A DNA stretch of 64,000 nt. Origin: Thermohalobaculum sp965263335. GTDB lineage: Bacteria > Pseudomonadota > Alphaproteobacteria > Rhodobacterales > Rhodobacteraceae. The position numbers were made by a program, and so were the translations under genes. The stretch lies in NCBI GenBank assembly GCA_965263335.1, contig CBDHHE010000001.1, positions 2,852,001-2,916,000 on the forward strand, read 5' to 3'. Of this stretch, positions 52,605-59,251 are shown piece by piece (the first letter of the stretch is position 1; each line of letters starts with the position of its first letter). The notes beneath the pieces are model-generated. The model saw only the letters and a program-made list of their open reading frames with translations, was not told where the DNA came from and did no database searches.

Positions 52605-52644
52605 TTGACGCGCACGTCAACTTGATACTTGACGTGCACGTAAG
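52605..52644. promoter_or_regulatory. Two tandem MerR-type operators upstream of the MerR gene
   Basis: Site 1, TTGACG-CGCA-CGTCAA (52605-52620), is a perfect dyad. Site 2, TTGACG-TGCA-CGTAAG (52629-52644), has five of six arm bases symmetric. Centres are 24 bp apart. They lie 53-92 bp before the MerR start and resemble the ACGT-containing sites of MerR regulators of acyl-CoA catabolism. Confidence 0.6.
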
Positions 52645-52696
52645 GCAAGCCCATGTTCCCGTCGCAATCGAGATAAACAGAGAATCGCAGATCACA

Positions 52697-53095
52697 ATGA
52701 CCGAACAGACCTACTCCATCGGCCAGATGTGCGCCGACTTTGAAGTCACCCCTAGGACGCTCCGTTTCTATGAGTACAAGGAACTGCTGGCTCCAATTCG
52801 CGAGGGTCAACGCAGGCTCTTTACACCGACCTGCCGGGCGCGCCTGAAACTGATCCTGCGCGGCAAGCGCTTCGGCTTTTCGCTGGCCGAGATCAAGGAC
52901 CTGCTGGACCTCTACGACTTGGGAGACGGTCAGGTCACCCAGCTTTCCGAAACCCTGAAGACAGCCGAACGCCATCGCGCCGATCTCCTCGCACAACGCG
53001 ACGCGCTGACGGAAGCAATCGTCGATCTGGACGAGCAAATCGCGCTGGTCCGCACGATGCTCGACACCAAGGCCAGCGCAACCGCTGCCCAGTAG
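52697..53095 (+). CDS. MerR-family regulator of acyl-CoA catabolism
   Basis: A 132-residue regulator. The winged helix-turn-helix is SIGQMCADFEVTPRTLRFYE, the wing REGQRRLFT, and a C-terminal coiled coil (residues 70-125) mediates dimerisation. No metal-binding cysteines are placed as in metal sensors, matching LiuR-like members that sense acyl-CoA. ATG 52697 is chosen over an upstream codon at 52622. The gene precedes the beta-oxidation cluster by 36 bp and has two tandem operators upstream. Confidence 0.87.
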   Translation: MTEQTYSIGQMCADFEVTPRTLRFYEYKELLAPIREGQRRLFTPTCRARLKLILRGKRFGFSLAEIKDLLDLYDLGDGQVTQLSETLKTAERHRADLLAQRDALTEAIVDLDEQIALVRTMLDTKASATAAQ

Positions 53096-53131
53096 CCGCA
53101 CCGCATCTCACAGCCTGATCAGGATACAGAC

Positions 53132-54925
53132 ATGCCGCACTACGAACCACCGCTCCGCGACTACCGCTTCGTCCTCCACGAAGCCCTGAAAATCCAAGAG
53201 GAAACCGGGATCGAGGGCTATGAGGAAATGACAGAGGACTTCACCTCGGCCGTCCTCGACGAGGCAGGCAAGATCGCCCGCGACGTACTGGCCCCGATCA
53301 ATCAGACAGGCGATCAGCAAGGCTGCCGCCTCGAGAACGGAGTCGTCTACACCCCCGAAGGCTTCAAGAATGCCTGGCAGATGCTGGTCGACGGCGGCTG
53401 GCCCTCGATGGAGTGCGACCCGGAGTATGGCGGCCAGGGCATGCCCTCGGTCCTCAACATCTGCGTCGGCACGATGCAGTCTGCCGCCAACATGGCGTTC
53501 ATGATGTACCAGGGCCTGACCCATGGTGCCTATTCCGCCCTCCACGCTCACGGCACGGAGGAGCAGAAACAGACGTACCTGCCCAAGCTGGTGTCTGGCG
53601 AGTGGACCGGCACCATGAACCTCACCGAGCCGCATTGCGGAACCGATCTGGGCATGCTGCGCACCAAGGCAGTGCCGAATGGCGACGGCTCGTACCACAT
53701 CTCGGGGCAGAAGATTTTCATCTCGGCTGGCGAGCATGATCTGGCGGAGAACATCATCCATCTTGTGCTGGCCCGCATGCCGGACGCACCGGAAGGCGTG
53801 AAAGGCATCTCGCTCTTCGTCGTGCCGAAGTTCCTGGTGAACGAGGATGGATCGATCGGCAGTCGCAACAGTGTCTCCTGCGGCAAGGTCGAGGAGAAGA
53901 TGGGCATCCACGGCAACTCGACCTGCGTGATGAACTACGACGAAGCCACCGGATGGCTGATCGGCGAGCCCCACAAGGGGCTGCGCGCCATGTTTACAAT
54001 GATGAACGAAGCGCGGCTTCTGGTGGGCATGCAGGGTCTTGCAATCGCACAAGGCGCCTACCAGGCGTCAGCGGCTTACGCAAAGGATCGATTGCAGGGT
54101 CGGGCCGTCACTGGTGTCGAGAACCCGGAGGGCCCAGCCGACCCACTGATCGTACACCCGGACGTGCGCCGTCTGCTGCTAGACCAGAAGAGCTTCGTCG
54201 AAGGCGGCATCGGGTTCGTGAACTGGGTCGCGATGCTGATCGACGCATCGAAGCACCACAAGGACGATGCCGAGCGCGAGCGAGCGAGCCAGATCGTCGA
54301 GCTTCTCACGCCCGTGATCAAGGGCTTCCTGACCGAGGAAGGCTACCGGCTCACCTCGAACGCCCAGCAGGTCTTCGGCGGGCACGGCTATATCGAGGAA
54401 TGGGGGATGTCGCAGTTCGTTCGCGATGCCCGGATCACGATGATCTACGAAGGCGCCACCGGTGTGCAAGCACTCGATCTGGTGGGGCGTAAACTGCCAA
54501 TGAAGGCCGGCAAGCCGATCATGGCCTTCTTCGACTACGTCAAGGGCTACATCAAAGACAATGAGGACGACCTGCCGCTGGCGCGCGATTTCCTCGAGCC
54601 GCTGAAGGCGGCGTCCAAGGATCTGCAGGCGGCGGCGATGTACTTCATGCAGGCGGGGATGAAGAACCCCAACAACGCGCTGGCAGGTTCGGTCGACTTC
54701 CTGCATCTCTTTGGACTGGTCTGCATGGGTCTTTGCTGGTCGCGCCAGGCAAAGGCCGCACAACGCGCCATCGAGGCAGGTGCCGAAGATCGGGAGTTCT
54801 ATCTCAACAAGCTTGCCACAGGGCGCTACTACATGAAACGCGTTCTCCCGGAAACCGGCCTGAGGCTCGCCCGGATTGAGACCGGCGCAGACCCTGTCAT
54901 GGACCTCCCCGCCGAGGCGTTCTGA
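53132..54925 (+). CDS. Acyl-CoA dehydrogenase with C-terminal extension
   Basis: A 597-residue FAD enzyme that starts fatty-acid beta-oxidation. FAD/substrate signatures: GEWTGTMNLTEPHCGTDLGM, GQKIFISAGEHD, KMGIHGNSTCVMNYD, then VFGGHGYIEEWGMSQFVRD with the catalytic Glu in MIYEGATGVQALDLVGR. The extra C-terminal domain (about 110 residues) marks the large bacterial FadE-like type. It follows the MerR gene by 36 bp. A hairpin after the stop suggests its transcript can end here. Confidence 0.94.
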   Translation: MPHYEPPLRDYRFVLHEALKIQEETGIEGYEEMTEDFTSAVLDEAGKIARDVLAPINQTGDQQGCRLENGVVYTPEGFKNAWQMLVDGGWPSMECDPEYGGQGMPSVLNICVGTMQSAANMAFMMYQGLTHGAYSALHAHGTEEQKQTYLPKLVSGEWTGTMNLTEPHCGTDLGMLRTKAVPNGDGSYHISGQKIFISAGEHDLAENIIHLVLARMPDAPEGVKGISLFVVPKFLVNEDGSIGSRNSVSCGKVEEKMGIHGNSTCVMNYDEATGWLIGEPHKGLRAMFTMMNEARLLVGMQGLAIAQGAYQASAAYAKDRLQGRAVTGVENPEGPADPLIVHPDVRRLLLDQKSFVEGGIGFVNWVAMLIDASKHHKDDAERERASQIVELLTPVIKGFLTEEGYRLTSNAQQVFGGHGYIEEWGMSQFVRDARITMIYEGATGVQALDLVGRKLPMKAGKPIMAFFDYVKGYIKDNEDDLPLARDFLEPLKAASKDLQAAAMYFMQAGMKNPNNALAGSVDFLHLFGLVCMGLCWSRQAKAAQRAIEAGAEDREFYLNKLATGRYYMKRVLPETGLRLARIETGADPVMDLPAEAF

Positions 54926-54936
54926 GCGAATGGTCC

Positions 54937-54969
54937 GGCCGCACAATTGCACGCTCGCAACGTGCGGCC
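54937..54969 (+). terminator. Hairpin after the acyl-CoA dehydrogenase gene
   Basis: GGCCGCAC (54937-54944) pairs perfectly with GTGCGGCC (54962-54969), with an inner TTGC/GCAA stem in the loop. It begins 12 bp after the stop and is followed by TGATCACATTT. It is a likely intrinsic terminator or processing hairpin. Confidence 0.5.
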
Positions 54970-55106
54970 TGATCACATTTCCCTGTAGGCGCCCCGGCAA
55001 GGTTCTCTTTGTGATTGCCCGGGCGTAGCGTGATAATCGTGAGTCTCGCAGCATCGGTACGGGGGCATCGGTGCTGCGGTCACAAGCCACCTATGGGAGT
55101 AGAATG

Positions 55107-55733
55107 ATGAGTGAATATCGACTGCACTGCTTTGCCCAGTCGGGCAACGCCTACAAAGCAGCGCTCGCCCTCGAACTCGCAGGCGCGGACTGGGAACCGG
55201 TCTTTGTGGACTTCTTTAAAGGCGCTGCACGCACGCCGGAGTTCGCTGCCATGAACATCATGGCCGAGGTGCCGGTGCTTGAACATGCTGGACGCCATAT
55301 GAGTCAGACCGGCGTGATCCTGCACTATCTCAGTGACCAGCTCGGTCGGTTCGCACCGACAGATCCGCAGGAGGCCCTGCGCTGGATGTTCTGGGACAAT
55401 CACAAGCTCACCGCGAACCTGGCCACCTGGCGTTTCATGGCCAACTTCCTGCCGGAAGAGAAGCGCAACGCCGACGTGATCGGCTTTCTCGATGGCCGTG
55501 CGCAGGGCGCGCTGAAGGTGCTCGATGCTCACCTGGCGAACCGCGAATGGATTGTCGGCCCCTCGCTGTCGATCGCCGATCTGAGCTGCATAGGCTACCT
55601 CTTCTACACCGACGAGTATCCGATCGACTGGGGCGCCACCTACCCGAATGTCACGGCGTGGCGCGACCGCATCGCCCTGCAGCCCGGGTTCCGTCCACCC
55701 TACGACCTGATGCCGGGTCATCCGCTCCCATGA
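55107..55733 (+). CDS. Glutathione S-transferase family protein
   Basis: A 208-residue GST. The N-terminal thioredoxin fold (LHCFAQSGNAYKAALALELA) has Ser at the glutathione site, MAEVPVLEHAGRHMSQTGVI holds the cis-Pro, and the C-terminal helical domain includes GPSLSIADLSCIGYLFY. ATG 55107 has the better ribosome spacing; ATG 55104 is one codon upstream. It overlaps the GFA-like gene by 4 nt. Its place suggests a role in handling CoA or thiol intermediates, but this is inferred. Confidence 0.88.
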   Translation: MSEYRLHCFAQSGNAYKAALALELAGADWEPVFVDFFKGAARTPEFAAMNIMAEVPVLEHAGRHMSQTGVILHYLSDQLGRFAPTDPQEALRWMFWDNHKLTANLATWRFMANFLPEEKRNADVIGFLDGRAQGALKVLDAHLANREWIVGPSLSIADLSCIGYLFYTDEYPIDWGATYPNVTAWRDRIALQPGFRPPYDLMPGHPLP

Positions 55734-56098
55734 GGGGGGTCGGCATCATCGGCGGCAGCCAATGCGGCACCGTACGCTACGGGGCGGCTAGGATCGAAAG
55801 TGCGGCCCTCAGCCACGGCCGCATGGATCAAAGCGCGGTCGATGGTGCCTGTTGCTGGATGGTTTCGGCCGTGGATATGGTCATCGAGGGCGGGCCTGGT
55901 CGGCTCCGCTCGTCCTCGATCGCCGAGCGCGGGATCAGCGCCCGGCGCGAAAACCCACAGTGCTATCCACCAGTCTGTGGAGGTAAGGTCTGGGTCATGG
56001 GCGAGCCCGCCAGGGCCGGCGGCATAACGGACAACACCGCAACCGAATTCATATCCTATCGAAACCTGGCCGGATGCACGGCAGAGGGGGAGCAATGA
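55730..56098 (+). CDS. GFA-family protein lacking nearly all zinc cysteines
   Basis: A 122-residue protein that overlaps the GST stop and the thiolase start by 4 nt at each end, so it is clearly a translated gene. It aligns with GFA (glutathione-dependent formaldehyde-activating) domains: GGSQCGTVRYG, LSHGRMDQSAVDG, RLRSSSIAERG, VCGGKVWVMGEP. The zinc sites, normally cysteine, read Ser10, Ser28, Gly30, Asp33, Ser70 and Arg73; only Cys12 is kept. The fold is likely retained without metal. A long minus-strand frame here is a shadow. Confidence 0.72.
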   Translation: MRGVGIIGGSQCGTVRYGAARIESAALSHGRMDQSAVDGACCWMVSAVDMVIEGGPGRLRSSSIAERGISARRENPQCYPPVCGGKVWVMGEPARAGGITDNTATEFISYRNLAGCTAEGEQ

Positions 56099-57306
56099 CC
56101 GACGCCTATATCTACGATGCCGTGCGTTCACCGCGTGGCAAGGGCAAGAAAGACGGCGCGCTGCACGAGGTGACCAGTCTTCGCCTCTCGGCCAACGTTC
56201 TGAACGCGCTCAAGGAGCGCAACGACCTGCCCACCGAGCAGGTCGAGGATGTCATCTGGGGATGCGTGACCCCCGTGGGCGAGCAAGGCGGCGAGATCGC
56301 CCGCTCTGCGGTGCTCTATGCCGGATGGGACGAGCGGGCGCCCGGCCTCCACATCAACCGTTTTTGCGCTTCCGGGCTGGAAGCGGTGAATCTGGCCGCC
56401 AACCAAGTGCAGGGCGGCGCCGGAGACCTTTACGTCGCAGGTGGCGTCGAGATGATGGGGCGCGTCAAGATGGGCTCGGACGGCTTCGCCATCGGTGTTG
56501 ATCCCTACCTCGCCATGAAAAGCTACTTCGTGCCGCAAGGCATTTCGGCGGATCTCATCGCCACGAAGTACGGCTTTTCTCGCGACGATGTCGACGCCTA
56601 CGCGGTCGAGAGCCAGAAACGCGCAGCCGAAGCCTGGGAAGCCAAGCGCTTCGCCAACTCGGTCGTTGCCATCAATGATCAGAACGGCATCCCGATCCTG
56701 GACCATGACGAGTACATGCGTCCCGGAACCGACATGCAGTCGCTCGGCTCCCTGAAGGCGAGCTTCAAGGATATGGGCGAGAAGATGCCCGGCTTCGATG
56801 CCATCGCGATCATGAAGTACCCCGAAGTCGAGAAGATCAACCACGTGCATCATGCGGGCAATTCTTCCGGCATCGTGGACGGCGCGGCCGCGGTGCTGAT
56901 CGGCTCGAAAGAGGCGGGCGAACGTCTGGGCCTCAAACCGCGAGCGCGCATACGCAACACAACCAAGATCGGCACCGAGCCCACAATCATGCTCACGGGC
57001 CCCGTGCCGGCGACCGAGAAAGCGCTGAAGACAGCCGGGATGCAGATCGGCGACATCGACCTGTTCGAGGTCAACGAGGCGTTCGCCTCGGTTGTGCTGC
57101 GCTTCATGCAGGCCTTCGACGTCGAGCACGACAAAGTCAACCCGAACGGCGGCGCCATCGCCATGGGCCATCCTCTGGGCGCCACCGGCGCTATGATCCT
57201 GGGTACGGCCCTCGATGAGCTCGAACGTGCGGATAAGGAAACCGCGCTGATTACACTTTGCGTTGCGTCCGGGATGGGAGCCGCTACCATCATCGAACGG
57301 GTGTGA
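56095..57306 (+). CDS. fadA: Acetyl-CoA C-acyltransferase (thiolase)
   Basis: A 403-residue thiolase that cleaves 3-ketoacyl-CoA in beta-oxidation. The active site is complete: Cys91 in NRFCASGLEAVN, His in GGAIAMGHPLGATGA and Cys in CVASGMGAATII. ATG 56095 overlaps the GFA-like stop (ATGA). With the downstream dehydrogenase it forms the FadA/FadB pair, but four small genes lie between them. Confidence 0.95.
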   Translation: MTDAYIYDAVRSPRGKGKKDGALHEVTSLRLSANVLNALKERNDLPTEQVEDVIWGCVTPVGEQGGEIARSAVLYAGWDERAPGLHINRFCASGLEAVNLAANQVQGGAGDLYVAGGVEMMGRVKMGSDGFAIGVDPYLAMKSYFVPQGISADLIATKYGFSRDDVDAYAVESQKRAAEAWEAKRFANSVVAINDQNGIPILDHDEYMRPGTDMQSLGSLKASFKDMGEKMPGFDAIAIMKYPEVEKINHVHHAGNSSGIVDGAAAVLIGSKEAGERLGLKPRARIRNTTKIGTEPTIMLTGPVPATEKALKTAGMQIGDIDLFEVNEAFASVVLRFMQAFDVEHDKVNPNGGAIAMGHPLGATGAMILGTALDELERADKETALITLCVASGMGAATIIERV

Positions 57307-57324
57307 TGATGGTGGGGTGCGCGC

Positions 57325-57777
57325 GTGTGGGATTCGGTCGACGTCGTGCTGCGTCAGGACGAGGCATTCGGACCAGAACGGATCGACTACGATCTGTGGA
57401 TGACCACACTCGACTTTCCCATGATCATGATCTCCGGGGACGATCAGGCCGTCGTCCCGAATCGCTCCGCTGCAGAAGCTTATCTGGTCGAAGTCGAGCG
57501 GGCTGTTCGGCGAGATGGGGTGCGCGCGTTCCGCACGCGGATTCTCTCGCACATCCAGCCGACACCGGACATGTCGATTATCTCATCGATGCGCGATCTT
57601 CTGAACCGGGATGGCGGCGTGCTGGCCACGTCCATCATGACCTTCACCCTGAAGAAGATCGGCGGCGAGTGGAAGATCACCCAGCTCTTCTTCGACGACT
57701 CGATCTACGATCTCAAGGTCTCGGATGCGATGTGGGCCTTGAGACTGGGCCAGCGTCAACGCCAACACTCTCACTAG
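57325..57777 (+). CDS. NTF2/SnoaL-like protein, copy 1
   Basis: A 150-residue protein of NTF2-like shape: an N-terminal helix, EAYLVEVERAVRRDGVRAF, and paired C-terminal strands (TSIMTFTLKKIGGEWKITQL). GTG 57325 is the only reasonable start, 18 bp after fadA. Its C-terminal strand pattern (LKKIGGEWKITQLFFDDS) matches the next gene's, so the two look like diverged tandem copies. Function unknown; it may bind an acyl or carboxylate intermediate. Confidence 0.65.
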   Translation: MWDSVDVVLRQDEAFGPERIDYDLWMTTLDFPMIMISGDDQAVVPNRSAAEAYLVEVERAVRRDGVRAFRTRILSHIQPTPDMSIISSMRDLLNRDGGVLATSIMTFTLKKIGGEWKITQLFFDDSIYDLKVSDAMWALRLGQRQRQHSH

Positions 57778-57866
57778 GCGGCACTCGGTCAACTGACCCG
57801 TCTGATGCAGGTGCATCGAACGGCGACGCTCTACGTCGTCCCTAGCGGGCATCCGGAGAAGCTAGA

Positions 57867-58298
57867 ATGGAAGAACCTGTCGACATCGCGACGTGTTTCG
57901 GGCCGATCCTTGCCCGCGGCGATTTCCCGGCACTTGCGGCCCGATACGAGTATCCGTGCGTGATCGTACGCGAGGGCAAGCGCCACATTCTCAATTCGGC
58001 AGACGAGCTGATCGCAGGCATGCAATCGTGGCAGCGGTCGCTTGTAGATATGGGCATGGTGCACGCCGAGAGCAGAATAGTCGGAGACGTGAACGGCCGG
58101 AACGATCTCGCCTACATGACAACCAGGACCTCTTTTCAATGCTCCGACGACCGCGATCTTGGTCAGTCCCAGTTGAGTTACGTGCTCAGAAAGACCGAGG
58201 GCCAGTGGAAGATCGTGACGCTCTCGGTCGATGACTGCCGAACGCATAGCCCGGTCAATTGCTGGCTGGACTTGCGCGCCGTCCGCGCCCAGAGCTGA
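57867..58298 (+). CDS. NTF2/SnoaL-like protein, copy 2
   Basis: A 143-residue NTF2-like protein (ILARGDFPALAARYEYPCVI; LSYVLRKTEGQWKIVTLSVDD). It shares the strand-end pattern RKxxGxWKIxxLxxDD with the upstream copy, suggesting old duplication. It starts 89 bp after that gene and ends 10 bp before the first cupin. No catalytic motif is evident. Confidence 0.65.
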   Translation: MEEPVDIATCFGPILARGDFPALAARYEYPCVIVREGKRHILNSADELIAGMQSWQRSLVDMGMVHAESRIVGDVNGRNDLAYMTTRTSFQCSDDRDLGQSQLSYVLRKTEGQWKIVTLSVDDCRTHSPVNCWLDLRAVRAQS

Positions 58299-58308
58299 GG
58301 GCCGAGTG

Positions 58309-58767
58309 ATGCCTCAGATAGATGTCGCGGCTGTACCTGATCTGACTGGTTCGACGTATCCCGAGCCTTATGCCAGCCAGATGGGGCGCCGATCGTTTCG
58401 CGCGCTTGGTGCTGCAGCAGGCTTGACGCAATTCGGCGTCAGCCTGGTGACGATGCACCCGGGCGACACGTCTTCGTTGCGCCACTGGCACTCGCATGAA
58501 GACGAGTTCGTCTGGATCGTATCGGGGGAGCTGGTGCTGGTGCAGGATGGTGGAGAGACCATGCTACGCGCCGGGGATGCGGCCGGCTTCAAGGCAGGCG
58601 ATACGAACGGTCACCATCTCATCAACCACTCGTCGGCGGATGCGCAGTTCCTCGCCGTTGGCCCGAATGACCCGAACGACGTCTGCACCTACTCCGACGT
58701 TGATCTCGCCTTTCATGCAAAGTCAGGTCTGTTTACCCGCCACGATGGCACGCCTTTGGAGGATTGA
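58309..58767 (+). CDS. Cupin protein, copy 1
   Basis: A 152-residue single-domain cupin. Motif 1 is RHWHSHEDEFVWIVSGE with the metal ligands His, His and Glu; motif 2 is GDAAGFKAGDTNGHHLINHS with the third His. The opening (MPQIDVAAVPDLTGSTYPEP) is shared with the next gene. ATG 58309 is chosen over an upstream codon at 58231. It is the first of two cupins between the fadA and fadB genes; the ligand is unknown. Confidence 0.82.
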   Translation: MPQIDVAAVPDLTGSTYPEPYASQMGRRSFRALGAAAGLTQFGVSLVTMHPGDTSSLRHWHSHEDEFVWIVSGELVLVQDGGETMLRAGDAAGFKAGDTNGHHLINHSSADAQFLAVGPNDPNDVCTYSDVDLAFHAKSGLFTRHDGTPLED

Positions 58768-58768
58768 G

Positions 58769-59230
58769 ATGCCCAAGATCGACATCGACACCGCGCCGTC
58801 GCGCACAGGATCGTCATACCCGGGCGATCTCAAACGCAGCAACGAGGATAAGCTGCGGGTGCGGCTGGGCGATGCCGTGGGGCTGACCCAGTTCGGCGTG
58901 AATCTCTCGACCATCCCGCCCGGCAGTGCCTCGGCGCTGCGCCACTGGCACAAGCACCAGGACGAATTCGTCTGGGTCGTCGATGGCGAGGTGGTACTTG
59001 TGGACGACAGCGGCGAGACGGTGCTGCGCACCGGCGACGCGGCAGGCTTTACTGCGGGTGATGGCAATGGGCACTGCATCGTCAACCGCTCGGACCGTCC
59101 TGCGAAGATTCTCGAGGTCGGCACCCGGACGCCCACCGAGCACGTGCAGTATCCCGACAACGACCTGGTCCTCGACATCACCGAGACAGGCGTCCGCTGG
59201 ACCCGCGAGGACGGCACTCCCTACGACTGA
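58769..59230 (+). CDS. Cupin protein, copy 2
   Basis: A 153-residue cupin clearly paralogous to the one before it (PxIDxxxxPxxTGSxYP start; GLTQFGVxLxTxxPG; RHWHKHQDEFVWVVDGE). Motif 1 holds His, His and Glu; motif 2 GDGNGHCIVNRS has the third His. GGAGG precedes ATG 58769. It ends 21 bp before the fadB-like gene. Such tandem cupins often bind sugar or phosphate esters, but the ligand is not predictable here. Confidence 0.82.
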   Translation: MPKIDIDTAPSRTGSSYPGDLKRSNEDKLRVRLGDAVGLTQFGVNLSTIPPGSASALRHWHKHQDEFVWVVDGEVVLVDDSGETVLRTGDAAGFTAGDGNGHCIVNRSDRPAKILEVGTRTPTEHVQYPDNDLVLDITETGVRWTREDGTPYD

Positions 59231-59251
59231 TCCCCGATCGAGGAGAACACA

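Noticed and set aside
55730..56098. Reading the GFA-like gene as a pseudogene
   Set aside because: The frame is open, of family length, and both ends overlap neighbours by 4 nt, which argues for translation.
55718..56131. 137-codon minus-strand frame between GST and thiolase
   Set aside because: The plus strand holds a GFA-like gene coupled by overlaps on both sides; the minus frame runs into the thiolase.
56128..57552. 474-codon minus-strand frame over the thiolase
   Set aside because: Shadow of the thiolase, whose three catalytic motifs are on the plus strand.
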